64,000 nt of DNA from Methanolobus sediminis (GCF_031312595.1 NZ_CP133592.1:2232001-2296000); one strand, 5' to 3'. Shown: positions 9,232 to 17,828, numbered from the stretch's first letter. The notes: generated from the sequence alone by a model not told the origin. Program-made: numbers and translations.

Positions 9232-10407
9232 ATGAGAAAAGCATGCACCCCTTCTAAATTTGTAGCTGATGTTATGAACAAGGTGCCTCCTTCAGGCATT
9301 CGTCGCTACTTTGATCTTGCATCAGGTCTGGAAGATGTTATTTCCCTTGGTGTAGGTGAGCCGGATTATGTGACTCCCTGGCACATAAGAGAGGCGTGCA
9401 TCCACTCACTTGAATGTGGTGAAACCTCATATACTTCAAATTACGGTCTCATTGAGCTTCGTGAAGAACTGGCAGATTATTATGCTGCAAAGTATGGGGT
9501 CAATTACAACCCGAATACAGAGATTCTTGTAACTTCCGGTGTAAGTGAAGCTCTTGATGTGGCTATACGTGCTATCACCAATCCCGGTGACGAGATCATT
9601 GTTGTACAGCCTTCATATGTTGCATACGTTCCTTCAGTGATGTTTGCAGGCGGTGTTCCTGTAATTGTCTCAACAAAGCTTGAGAATAATTTCAAGCTTA
9701 CAGCTGAAGAACTCGAAGCAGCTATCACTCCAAAGACCAAAGCAGTAATTATCAATTATCCGAATAACCCAACGGGTGCCACCATGGGCAAAGCTGACCT
9801 TGAGGCTATTGCTGATGTTGTGTGCGAGCACGATATTATGGTGATATCTGATGAGGTCTATGATTGCCTGACCTATAATGGTGGACACACATGTTTTTCC
9901 TCCCTTGAGGGTATGCGTGAGAGGACAATCCTGCTGAACGGTTTTTCCAAGGCATATGCAATGACCGGTTTCAGAATGGCATACGCAATGGCATCCCCAA
10001 AGATTATCAGTGCCATGATGCTGATTCACCAGTATTCAATGCTCTGTGCTCCAATCACCGCTCAAATAGGCGCTATCGAAGCCCTCAAGAACGGTCACCA
10101 CGAAATGGAGAAAATGGTCCGTGACTATGACCGTCGTCGCCATCTCATAGTAAGTGGCTTGAACCGTATCGGACTTAAATGCTTTGAACCAAAGGGTGCA
10201 TTCTACGTATTCCCGTCAGTCGAAAGCACAGGCCTGAGCTCCGAGGAGTTTGCCGAGCGCCTCATGAACGAGAAGAGAGTCGTTACAATCCCGGGCAATG
10301 TCTTCGGTGAAGCCGGCACAGGTTTCCTCAGATGCTCCTATGCAACTTCCAAAGACGAGATAGAGAAGGCTCTGGAAAGGATTGAAGCGTTTGTTAATGG
10401 GCTGTGA
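9232..10407 (+). CDS. Pyridoxal-phosphate aminotransferase, class I/II (AspB-like)
   Basis: A fold-type I aminotransferase of 391 residues. The PLP-binding Lys is K240 in NGFSKAYAMTGFR. Asn178 in NYPNNPTG, Asp207 and Tyr210 in ISDEVYD, and a C-terminal substrate-carboxylate Arg in FLRCSYA are all in place. Archaeal relatives act on aspartate or aromatic amino acids, and the substrate cannot be fixed here. The gene is paired with an Lrp regulator just upstream. A short degenerate copy of its 3' part lies at 13371-13466. Confidence 0.9.
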   Translation: MRKACTPSKFVADVMNKVPPSGIRRYFDLASGLEDVISLGVGEPDYVTPWHIREACIHSLECGETSYTSNYGLIELREELADYYAAKYGVNYNPNTEILVTSGVSEALDVAIRAITNPGDEIIVVQPSYVAYVPSVMFAGGVPVIVSTKLENNFKLTAEELEAAITPKTKAVIINYPNNPTGATMGKADLEAIADVVCEHDIMVISDEVYDCLTYNGGHTCFSSLEGMRERTILLNGFSKAYAMTGFRMAYAMASPKIISAMMLIHQYSMLCAPITAQIGAIEALKNGHHEMEKMVRDYDRRRHLIVSGLNRIGLKCFEPKGAFYVFPSVESTGLSSEEFAERLMNEKRVVTIPGNVFGEAGTGFLRCSYATSKDEIEKALERIEAFVNGL

Positions 10408-10414
10408 AAGCGAG

Positions 10415-10442
10415 GGTACTTTGATTTTTTATCTTTTTTAGG
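10415..10442 (+). terminator. T-rich terminator after the aminotransferase
   Basis: Shortly after the stop the sequence reads GATTTTTTATCTTTTTTAGG, two T runs of archaeal terminator type. Confidence 0.45.
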
Positions 10443-10809
10443 TCGCATGAAGCTGATTTTCTAATCATCTCTAGATGCATCACAATAATCTTAGTTGAAT
10501 TGTGATAAGAAATAATTTGTACGATGGCATGTAATCTATGTGCTCTATAAACTCCGTTTTTTTCAGGCGTGTCCAATAAAAAAAGATGAGATTCTCTAAT
10601 GTAGACTCCACTACATGAAGAAGAATGCTGAAGCTGATAAAATATTTACTATGAATACTCATATCAGGAAAAGGCTAGGAATATGAGGAAGGTATATGCG
10701 TACATATTATGTGGTTCTATCATATTTAAATAAATCAATGAAAGTGAGGACAATAACCAAATTATAAAATATCCTGAACATTGAATCGTTTTTAAATTGG
10801 AGGGCATAA
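10443..10809. other. Non-coding stretch with an inverted repeat
   Basis: No convincing gene is present. ATCACAAT (10479-10486) and ATTGTGAT (10499-10506) form a perfect 8-bp inverted repeat with a 12-base spacer. The right end, with AT-rich bases at 10720-10800, probably holds the promoter of the GNAT gene, whose original ribosome-binding site GGAGGG lies at 10799-10804. Confidence 0.35.
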
Positions 10810-10884
10810 ATGAAGCTAAAATGGAACAGGAACAATATTGTTTTTAGTTATTGTGCATAAGCAGATTTAAAAGATATAGCCTCA
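10810..10884 (+). other. 5' part of the GNAT gene, cut off by an in-frame TAA
   Basis: A strong ribosome-binding site (GGAGG) precedes an ATG at 10810. From there the frame reads 16 codons (MKLKWNRNN...), meets TAA at 10858-10860, and continues open for eight codons (ADLKDIAS) straight into the GNAT frame at 10885. The peptide on both sides looks like the beginning of a GNAT domain. The gene therefore seems to have started here and to have been interrupted by an ochre mutation at codon 17. TAA is not the pyrrolysine codon. Confidence 0.6.
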
Positions 10885-11400
10885 ATGCTTTCAAAACAGA
10901 GTGTATGCAAATATTTGTTTTTCGGACCGAATACAGAAGAAGTTACGATGGCGTATTTTTTGCCATTGATAAGTTCAATAGATGATTCCTTAAAGGATGA
11001 TAAAATTCCGGATTTTCATGTATTCGCCATCAGGGGAAAAGATACAGACACTTTTATAGGGCAATGCGCATTGATTCCAATAGAATTCACGAACGGAAAT
11101 TACCTTATTGGATACCAGATTGATGATAGCCAATGGAGAAAAGGATATGGATATGCTGCTTGTGAGTTTTTGGTATATTATGCATTTGATGTAATCGATG
11201 CATTCAGGATTACCGGGGATTGTGCAGAAGGAAACATAGGGTCTGAAAAAACAATGATCAAAGCAGGTTTACAGTCAGAAGGACGACAAAGAAAATATTG
11301 GTTAAATGATGGCAAATGGCATGACCGATTACTTTTTGCTTTAATGAAAGACGATGTTTCAGAACAAAGAATGAAAATATTGGTAGATCAGTATATGTAA
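10885..11400 (+). CDS. GNAT-family N-acetyltransferase, probably 5'-disrupted
   Basis: A GNAT acetyltransferase of 171 residues from the first ATG after the stop. The acetyl-CoA loop reads QWRKGYGYAACEFLVYYAF (about residues 88-106), and the GNAT C-terminal strand (RQRKYWLNDGKWHDRLLFAL) resembles RimJ/RimL enzymes. No ribosome-binding site precedes the ATG at 10885, whereas a strong one precedes the upstream start at 10810 that leads to an in-frame TAA. The product is therefore either an N-terminally shortened enzyme or a pseudogene in early decay. Substrate unknown. Confidence 0.7.
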   Translation: MLSKQSVCKYLFFGPNTEEVTMAYFLPLISSIDDSLKDDKIPDFHVFAIRGKDTDTFIGQCALIPIEFTNGNYLIGYQIDDSQWRKGYGYAACEFLVYYAFDVIDAFRITGDCAEGNIGSEKTMIKAGLQSEGRQRKYWLNDGKWHDRLLFALMKDDVSEQRMKILVDQYM

Positions 11401-11538
11401 TTCGGAATGTGTCGGCAAATTAAGTTATAAAGATAGTAATCACTGTCGGATTACTATTTTTCAAACATTTTTTATTAATAGGTATTATCACTTCGGCCAT
11501 AATTCAATTTATTTCTTCATAAGTTTAAGTATACGCTA

Positions 11539-12306
11539 TTAGAGTTTGTTCTTCTGAAAAATGTAGAATGCATAACCATATTCATCCGGGCGTTCTCTGA
11601 AGAGTTTAATCTCTTTTCTGTTAAACTCAAGTATCATTTCTGCCTCAGTGTTTCCTTTGTAGTTATCACTGATCTCATCAACTCTTTTTTCCAGATTATC
11701 ATAAAACTCGTACCAGGCAGAAACTGGCAGTTTAAAGTTATCAATGACATCATATCCTGCTGCCGTGATAACTTTTTCAGTGTCAGGTATGTTCATTATT
11801 CCGGGATATATTTCCTGCCAGAATTCAACAACTTCCTCAGAAGGTTCGTTTGTGAACCATGTGTTCTCCGTCACTGCCATATAGCCACCACTTTTAAGGA
11901 ACTGTTTCCAGTAGCTGATCCCCTTTTCAAAGCCAAGGATAAAGATGGAGCCTTCTGCCCAGATCACGTCGAATTCTCCTGCTTCAAAAGGCAGGTCATC
12001 CATGGAAGCACAAACTGTACTGATCCTGTCATCAAGGCCTTCTTTAGCTGCATTTTCCATAAGTTTATCCAGAAAAGGCTGGTAAATATCAGTTGCAGTG
12101 ATATAACAGTCCTTGCAGATCTTCGCAAGGTGTATTGTCTGCATACCTACACCACATCCAATATCAAGGATCTTAGTACCTGCGGGAAGAGAAGAAAGCA
12201 TATTAAATGCTTTTTCAGTACATTCATTACTACCCGGGCCCTGTCTGGGTAACCCATCAAATATCTCAAAAATTGCTGATTCCATTTTTGCACCTATATT
12301 CACCAT
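11539..12306 (-). CDS. Class I SAM-dependent methyltransferase
   Basis: A 255-residue methyltransferase. SAM-binding motif I is ILDIGCGVGMQTIHLA at about residues 45-60, followed by TATDIYQPF (motif II region) and DVIWAEGSIFILGFEKGI. It resembles small-molecule methyltransferases of the UbiE/MenG type rather than a nucleic-acid enzyme. It is transcribed divergently from a TrmB-like regulator 165 bp away, so the two may be functionally linked. The substrate is not known. Confidence 0.87.
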   Translation of the reverse strand: MVNIGAKMESAIFEIFDGLPRQGPGSNECTEKAFNMLSSLPAGTKILDIGCGVGMQTIHLAKICKDCYITATDIYQPFLDKLMENAAKEGLDDRISTVCASMDDLPFEAGEFDVIWAEGSIFILGFEKGISYWKQFLKSGGYMAVTENTWFTNEPSEEVVEFWQEIYPGIMNIPDTEKVITAAGYDVIDNFKLPVSAWYEFYDNLEKRVDEISDNYKGNTEAEMILEFNRKEIKLFRERPDEYGYAFYIFQKNKL

Positions 12307-12471
12307 TTATTTAGCTTGTATAACTATGTAATAAAGTCAATATGATTTTTTGATAATTGAATTGATACGTACATTGATACTTACAAATTTATATGTTCAA
12401 GCAGTGATTCTTAATACCTCGCAGAATAGATAACAATTTTACTTTACGATAAACTAAAAAGTAGTGAAAAG

Positions 12472-13305
12472 ATGGATGAAAAGTTACTTGCAAATATCGG
12501 TTTAAACAAATATGAAAGAACCGTTTACTGGACGCTTTTGAAAAAAGGGGAGCTGGAAGCAAGTAAATTATCACAATTATCACGAGTTCCCATTGGAAAG
12601 ATCTATGAGATTTTGAGTGATTTAAACAAGTATGGCCTTGTGGATATAAAACCTTCAAGACCACGAAAATACAGGACTGTTGATACGAAAATTGCTTTTG
12701 AAGTTATGTATCAAATAAAAGAAGAAGAAGCACTCAATGAGCTCAAACTACTCCGGGAAGCATTTGCTGAAATTGAACGGCAACTTTCCAATGACGATTC
12801 TCCAAAGCATGTTGAAACAATATTCTGGCCCGACAAGTTTTATGATGATGAACTAAAAGAGACAGTTAATTCCTTTTTTGAGGATATTGAGCATGAAATA
12901 TGTGTTGTTACTCCCACTAAGTATAAGCCAGGAGTATCAGAACAATATGATGATTCAATGTCAGTATTCAGCAAGGCTTACTTAAGTTTGGCACAACGTG
13001 GCATTCATGTTAAAATTATAGATTCCTACTCTCAACTGTTACCGTCAATAAAAGAACTTATTAATTCAATAGAAAACGAATCGGTCAAAAGTAATTTACA
13101 GAAATTCATGGAAATAAGAATTCTGGAAACAAAGCATGATTTCGTAATCTTTGATTCAAAGACTCTCTTTTTAGATATTGAAGATCAGATCAACACGGGT
13201 ACCAGTCTCGGTATGACACAAATTCATGATGAGTCATATACAAAGCGTTTCAAGGCTAAATTCGACGACCTCTGGACTAAGGGAAAGCGATTTGATTTCA
13301 CATAA
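12472..13305 (+). CDS. TrmB-family transcriptional regulator
   Basis: A 277-residue regulator. The N-terminal winged helix-turn-helix (residues 1-70; LNKYERTVYWTLLKKGELEASKLSQLSRVPIGKIYEIL is spread over it) is the TrmB type. It is followed by a predicted coiled coil (about 80-105) and a C-terminal effector domain resembling the TrmB sugar-binding or phospholipase-D-like region (about 110-270). It is divergent from the methyltransferase gene and may control it. The effector is unknown. Confidence 0.85.
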   Translation: MDEKLLANIGLNKYERTVYWTLLKKGELEASKLSQLSRVPIGKIYEILSDLNKYGLVDIKPSRPRKYRTVDTKIAFEVMYQIKEEEALNELKLLREAFAEIERQLSNDDSPKHVETIFWPDKFYDDELKETVNSFFEDIEHEICVVTPTKYKPGVSEQYDDSMSVFSKAYLSLAQRGIHVKIIDSYSQLLPSIKELINSIENESVKSNLQKFMEIRILETKHDFVIFDSKTLFLDIEDQINTGTSLGMTQIHDESYTKRFKAKFDDLWTKGKRFDFT

Positions 13306-13370
13306 ACAGTTTCAGGTTATGAGCTTCTTATTGATGCCTGCTGGTTTGTAATCTCATTGAATATTACAAA

Positions 13371-13466
13371 CGCTGCCACTATCTCATAATAGGCAGCCTG
13401 AACAGGATCGGACTCAAATGCTTTGAACCAGCGGGTGTCTTCTGTGTTTTCTCATCTGTTTCGAGG
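13371..13466 (+). pseudogene. Fragment derived from the aminotransferase gene
   Basis: Read in frame from 13383, this stretch encodes LIIGSLNRIGLKCFEPAGVF and then CVFSSVS. That is nearly the same as residues 305-326 of the aminotransferase at 9232 (LIVSGLNRIGLKCFEPKGAF, then YVFPSVE). Similarity stops on both sides, with no start codon and no rest of the gene. It is a short relic of a duplicated or related aminotransferase gene, about 3 kb from the intact copy and in the same direction. Confidence 0.8.
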
Positions 13467-13862
13467 GAATATATAGCTAAAATTGTAATATTTGCAATCT
13501 CTACGTACCTTCTCTCTAAACATCAAATCTCATAATGATGAGTCTCATAATACACTACAATGTAGATATATTTATATATAACTATTTCATACTATGGTAT
13601 GAGGCCACAAATCCTCTTTGACCAGGACTTTGCTGACCATAGGTGGTACGATGTGTTCATCGGAAAACGCTGAAGAGAAAAACGTAAAAAACGTCTTAAA
13701 ATAACAGAACGCAGGCAGATTCCCTCTGCATTCCCTAACATCATCTCTCTCAAAAACGCTTTCATTTTTGCCTGCGTTCTGACTCTTCGGCTATTAAACA
13801 TCAATTTTCTGCAATTTCTGGTTACTTTACAAAAAATAAACTTTATCAGGTTATATTGGTAA
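13467..13862. other. Non-coding stretch with a 13-bp inverted repeat
   Basis: CAGAACGCAGGCA (13705-13717) and TGCCTGCGTTCTG (13769-13781) are perfect 13-bp inverted repeats separated by 51 bases. They could be the remains of a mobile-element end pair, or a structure downstream of the corrinoid-protein gene that is transcribed toward them. A 24-codon frame with a TATA-like TTTATATATA about 25 bp upstream (ATG at 13599, TGA at 13671) is present; it could be a leaderless peptide or a gene fragment. I recognise neither. Confidence 0.4.
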
Positions 13863-14570
13863 TCAGTAGCAAACATTCTCAGAACAGTTCTTTTTGTTGA
13901 TGGCCAATGCTTCTTCTTTTTCAGGCCACATAAGAGAATTTACCTTTCTGACCGCATCGGATGCATTGTCCCCGTATATGTCAGCACCAATTTCCTTGGC
14001 CCATTCGGAGGTGACAGGTGTTCCTCCAACCATTGTCTTCAACTTATCCCTGATGCCTGCTTCCTTGAGACTCTCCTCAAGTGTTAGCTGATTAGTCATA
14101 GTGATGGTCATCAGGGCAGATGTTGCAATCACATCCGGATGAACCTTTATAGCTTCCTCCACAAAGGTTTCTATAGGCACATCCACACCAAGATCAATTA
14201 CCTCATAGCCATCTATTTGAAGAGATGTTGCAACTATGTCCTTGCCAATGGAGTGTATATCGCCTTCTATGGTGCCAAGAAGCACAATACCTTTAGATTT
14301 TATCAGCGAGTTCTTTTTAGATGCCGGCATCAAAACAGTGGTGGCTGCTTCCACTGCTTCTGCAGCAACTATCATATGTGGAAGATAAATCCTTCCTTCA
14401 TCAAACAGACCCTTCATCAACGAGAGTGCAGCATGAAAACCATGCTCTAAAAGATATTGAGTATCAATTCCAAGTTCCAATGCTTCATATGCAATTTCAC
14501 ATGCTTCATCGACATTAAGGTCTAAGGTTGCTTCTATTGCTCTGTCAAGGAATTCTTTTGTAGGTAGCAC
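13863..14570 (-). CDS. Methyltransferase corrinoid protein (MtmC/MtbC/MttC-like), without a methyltransferase partner
   Basis: A B12-binding protein of 235 residues. The N-terminal four-helix domain (about 1-90) is followed by a Rossmann B12 domain. Its DxHxxG motif (GDIHSIGK) puts the cobalt ligand at His106, and the GGTPVTSEWAKEIGADIYGDNA block is typical of methylamine corrinoid proteins. Such proteins carry a methyl group from a substrate methyltransferase (MtmB, MtbB, MttB) to a corrinoid:CoM methyltransferase. No such gene is adjacent. The predicted start is GTG with GTGAT just upstream. A C-terminal Cys-containing tail (NCSENVCY) is longer than usual. Confidence 0.88.
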   Translation of the reverse strand: MLPTKEFLDRAIEATLDLNVDEACEIAYEALELGIDTQYLLEHGFHAALSLMKGLFDEGRIYLPHMIVAAEAVEAATTVLMPASKKNSLIKSKGIVLLGTIEGDIHSIGKDIVATSLQIDGYEVIDLGVDVPIETFVEEAIKVHPDVIATSALMTITMTNQLTLEESLKEAGIRDKLKTMVGGTPVTSEWAKEIGADIYGDNASDAVRKVNSLMWPEKEEALAINKKNCSENVCY

Positions 14571-14713
14571 AGGATCACTTCAGAATACAATACTTGTTTT
14601 CAATTTTCTATTTGATTTTCTCGGAAATCAGCAATTGTATTCCGTAAAGGTTCTATATAAAAATAACCGCTGTTATGATTGTAAAAATAACATCAATCTC
14701 TGTAAAATGTCGT

Positions 14714-15754
14714 TTAATCTGTATCTGTCTTATTTTCAGACAGGTACTCTTCATTGAACATTTTTGCCATAAGGGCAACGTATGATATCAGCAAAGGCCC
14801 GATAAAAATTCCCAGAAGACCGAATAGATTGAGGCCAATGATAACTCCGATGAGTGATTCCAGTGGATGGATCCTTCCAACTTTGTCCTGTATTATCGGC
14901 CTCAGGAAATTATCAACCGAACTGAGAATAATTCCTCCGATGAATATCCCTACGGCTGTAAAATAGTCATGTTGAGCTATCTGAATAATGACTGCAGGAA
15001 TCCATATCATCGTGGCTCCTACAACAGGCAGGAATGATAATAACATAGCCACAAATCCCCAGAGGAATGCTCCGGAAACTCCAAGCAGCAGGAATGTAAG
15101 AGTGAGCAATCCGCCCTGTACAACAGCAATAATTCCTGAACTTATAAGTGTTGCATTGACAATATTTGTAAATTCCTTTTGTAATAATGCTGTGTTCTCT
15201 CTGCTGAAAGGTATTGCATTTGTAAGTTTTACAGAACAAGTTGAATTTGCGCCAACAAACAGGTAATAGAGCAGGAAATACATAATAATAAATTCTATAA
15301 CCCTCTGTCCAAGGCTTTGGACTGCATTTAAAAGTAATATGCTGAAATAGTTTGCTGCTGCTGTCACTATCTCTGCCAGTTTTGCCTGCAGATCTATCTC
15401 AATTGGCAGGCTGGATAAATGAACTTGACTTATATAGGTATTGATATTTGAAACCTGGGTCAGTAAAGTGTCCGTATCAAAAAGCATACTCTGTATCTGG
15501 ATTATAATTATAGTCATCAGGAAATACAGGGGTATCATTATAAGGACAATAGTAAGAAGAATTATCGTAAAAGCAGCCACACTTTTGTTTATCTTCTGTT
15601 TTGTAACAAGGTACGTGTATAAAGGTTTAAAAACAACGTACAGGATAAATGCACCGAAAAATGCGTTTATGTAAGGATATAATGCATATACAAGAACTGC
15701 TGCAAGTATGGAAAGCATTAGTAGTGCCTGAAGCATCTTACTTGTATTGTTCAT
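14714..15754 (-). CDS. AI-2E family transporter
   Basis: A 346-residue membrane protein with about eight predicted helices in the PF01594 pattern: a helix pair at residues 10-40, a pair around 60-85, a long extramembrane stretch, and a C-terminal bundle. The signature region SSVDNFLRPIIQDK near residue 280 is characteristic, as is the glycine-rich LIGVIIGLNLFGLLGIFIGP. Members export small molecules or ions (some Na+/H+ antiport); the name does not prove autoinducer transport. It is divergent from the YihY-type gene 99 bp away. Confidence 0.87.
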   Translation of the reverse strand: MNNTSKMLQALLMLSILAAVLVYALYPYINAFFGAFILYVVFKPLYTYLVTKQKINKSVAAFTIILLTIVLIMIPLYFLMTIIIIQIQSMLFDTDTLLTQVSNINTYISQVHLSSLPIEIDLQAKLAEIVTAAANYFSILLLNAVQSLGQRVIEFIIMYFLLYYLFVGANSTCSVKLTNAIPFSRENTALLQKEFTNIVNATLISSGIIAVVQGGLLTLTFLLLGVSGAFLWGFVAMLLSFLPVVGATMIWIPAVIIQIAQHDYFTAVGIFIGGIILSSVDNFLRPIIQDKVGRIHPLESLIGVIIGLNLFGLLGIFIGPLLISYVALMAKMFNEEYLSENKTDTD

Positions 15755-15853
15755 TACTTTCTACATTCTTTTTTCTGCTATTTAAGACTATTATTCATGT
15801 ATATTATTCTCTTCTGACAACTAATATATTCTATAGAATAAATATTCTTACAG

Positions 15854-16708
15854 ATGCTATCTCCATTTGAAGATATAATGAAAACGACGCTGGACAGGTG
15901 GACGAAAGAGGATGGGATCACAAATAGTGCATCCCTTTCTTTCCATGCACTTATAGGTATTCCCTCGTTGCTCCTTTTCACATTATTTATTGGAAGTATC
16001 TTCCTGAAACAACAATTACTTCAAGCAGCCATCCTGACAGATGTATCAGTTTTTGCAGGTGATGTTGCAATAGAAGCATTAAATACCCTCTTTACTCAAC
16101 TTTCTGTGAGCAGCCCCAGTAACTTTGGAATCGTATTCAGTTTTCTGATATATCTATGGAGTGCAGGTAATATCTTTTTTCAGATAAAAAAACTGATTAA
16201 CAAAATGTGGGGCCTTACTCCGTCAAATAAACATTGGCTACATCAGTTTTTCCATACAAGGTTATCTGCTTTGATCGGAGCTCTTGCATTTGGTATAATA
16301 GTGTCAGTGAGCACTCTGTTCGAGATGATATTCTTTGTTATATCTGATGCCTTACAGGCAGCATTTTCAGTATCGGTAAATTCGATCCAATATGCAAGCT
16401 TTGGTATAAACTTCCTTACTCTTATCCTTCTTTTCATGTACCTTTTCAGAATACTCCCAGATGCAACCATGGATATCAAATATGTGTTTATGGGCTCATT
16501 GCTTACGGTATTGTTATTGACGCTGGGAAAATATGTAATAGGCATCTATCTGTCCTACAGCAGCATAACAACGGTTTACGGGACCATTGGTTCAATACTT
16601 GTAGTTCTCCTGTGGATATACATGTCCTCCATCATAGTAACTTTCATGATAGTATTCATGGGAGTGTATGCTGATTATGATTCTCATATGCGGGGTAAGG
16701 TTTTGTAA
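15854..16708 (+). CDS. YihY/UPF0761 family membrane protein
   Basis: A 284-residue membrane protein with about six helices. The family marks are ASLSFHALIGIPSLL in the first helix, YLWSAGNIFFQIKKLINKMWG in the centre and the C-terminal VVLLWIYMSSIIVTFMIVFMG. Older annotation as ribonuclease BN is considered wrong. The function is unknown, and a transport or envelope role is likely. It is transcribed away from the AI-2E gene, another membrane protein. Confidence 0.88.
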   Translation: MLSPFEDIMKTTLDRWTKEDGITNSASLSFHALIGIPSLLLFTLFIGSIFLKQQLLQAAILTDVSVFAGDVAIEALNTLFTQLSVSSPSNFGIVFSFLIYLWSAGNIFFQIKKLINKMWGLTPSNKHWLHQFFHTRLSALIGALAFGIIVSVSTLFEMIFFVISDALQAAFSVSVNSIQYASFGINFLTLILLFMYLFRILPDATMDIKYVFMGSLLTVLLLTLGKYVIGIYLSYSSITTVYGTIGSILVVLLWIYMSSIIVTFMIVFMGVYADYDSHMRGKVL

Positions 16709-16747
16709 GTCAGTGTATGATTGTGATGTATGAAGTGTATGAGTAAT

Positions 16748-16776
16748 CATACGTTTGTGATATGATTAAACGTATG
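16748..16776. promoter_or_regulatory. 9-bp inverted repeat upstream of tspO
   Basis: CATACGTTT (16748-16756) and AAACGTATG (16768-16776) are a perfect inverted repeat with an 11-base spacer. Three copies of TGTATGA precede it at about 16714-16740. It lies between the YihY gene and tspO. It could be an operator of tspO or an RNA hairpin, with TCTTTTCTTCT following, that ends the upstream transcript. Confidence 0.4.
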
Positions 16777-16846
16777 TCTTTTCTTCTGCTTGATGCATAA
16801 TTATAAGTGTTCTTCAATATTACCTGTATGTTGGAGTGCTTCAAAA

Positions 16847-17332
16847 ATGAATGTTTCAAATGTAAATTGGAAGCAATTGATAATTTCAATAGTCATCTGC
16901 CAGATACCGGGCATATCAGGTGGATTTTTCACCGTAAGAGCAATTCCGACCTGGTATGCATATCTTCAAAAACCTGCCCTTATTCCTCCAAACTGGAGTT
17001 TTTCAATTGTTTGGACTCTTCTTTATCTGCTAATGGGAATTTCACTTTATATTGTCTGGCAAAAAGGAAGGTCTGTTCCGTATATAAAAACAGCAATGTC
17101 AATCTTCATTGTCCAATTATTCTTTAATTTCCTGTGGTCTTACCTGTTCTTTGGGCTGCGTTCACCGCAACTGGGGCTTGCAGGAATAATATTACTCTGG
17201 ATTTTGATCGTTGTGAATATTATTCAGTTCTACCGCATCTCAAAACCTGCGGGATTATTGCTTGTACCTTACATTCTCTGGGTATCCTTCGCAGCTTATC
17301 TCAACTATGGGATCATGGTTCTGAATCCCTGA
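16847..17332 (+). CDS. tspO: TspO/MBR family protein
   Basis: A tryptophan-rich membrane protein with five predicted helices (161 residues, the normal length). Family motifs are WYAYLQKPALIPPNWSFSIVWTLLY at about residues 36-60 (quoted in parts: PPNW, FSIVWTLLY) and NFLWSYLFFGLRSPQLG. TspO binds porphyrins and related ligands and is linked to stress and tetrapyrrole handling. I choose the ATG at 16847 because GGAG lies 10 bases upstream and the upstream extension (TTG at 16790) adds non-family residues. Confidence 0.88.
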   Translation: MNVSNVNWKQLIISIVICQIPGISGGFFTVRAIPTWYAYLQKPALIPPNWSFSIVWTLLYLLMGISLYIVWQKGRSVPYIKTAMSIFIVQLFFNFLWSYLFFGLRSPQLGLAGIILLWILIVVNIIQFYRISKPAGLLLVPYILWVSFAAYLNYGIMVLNP

Positions 17333-17458
17333 GCAAATCGCCAGAGTTATGATAATAATTGAATTTTGCTTCGCCTGAACTGAAAAAAAGTGAGTTTAAG
17401 ATTTGTTAAGTAAATTAGGAGGGGTTATTAAAAAACTCCTCCTTTTGTAAATCTCGGT

Positions 17459-17758
17459 CTATAGTATTTCTCTCAGGGCATTAGCCGCGGTGTAAACACT
17501 TCCAATACCCCCTATGTAGTTTGCAATACGTACTGCTTCCATTATCTCTTCTTTTGTTGCACCGGCTTCCATAGCCTGCATTGCAAGCACCTTCACTCCG
17601 TTCTCGGCACCATGGTCCGCATCAAGTGCCAGTGCAATGAGGAACTTGTATTTAATTGGTATGCTGCCCTCAGAGAGTGCATTCTCCCCACTTGCTTCAA
17701 TTATTTTGAAAAAATCGTTGTCTTTATCCTGTATTATTTTCAATGGGTGTTCATTCAT
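17459..17758 (-). CDS. Carboxymuconolactone-decarboxylase/AhpD-like protein lacking cysteines
   Basis: A 99-residue all-helical protein of the CMD/AhpD family. The C-terminal half reads MQAMEAGATKEEIMEAVRIA, which is the family core. The redox CxxC of AhpD is absent: the corresponding region is ALDADHGAENGVK and there is no Cys in the whole protein. A peroxidase-partner function is therefore unlikely. The start at 17758 has GGAG at the right distance. A longer reading from 17842 would begin inside the operator palindrome. It is divergent from the TetR gene and shares its regulatory region. Confidence 0.78.
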   Translation of the reverse strand: MNEHPLKIIQDKDNDFFKIIEASGENALSEGSIPIKYKFLIALALDADHGAENGVKVLAMQAMEAGATKEEIMEAVRIANYIGGIGSVYTAANALREIL

Positions 17759-17828
17759 CTTGTTCACTCCAGTTACATATTCTAAGAAAAGTCTTTTATC
17801 TACTTTCTGGTATTCACAACGCTTAAAT

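Noticed and set aside
10858-10860. Pyrrolysine codon in the GNAT gene
   Set aside because: The interrupting codon is TAA, not TAG.
13592-13876. 94-residue minus-strand frame downstream of the corrinoid protein gene
   Set aside because: It spans the 13-bp inverted repeat and overlaps the corrinoid gene end; the composition is not protein-like.
16790-16846. Longer N-terminus of TspO from TTG
   Set aside because: Adds 19 residues unlike the family; the ATG at 16847 has a ribosome-binding site.
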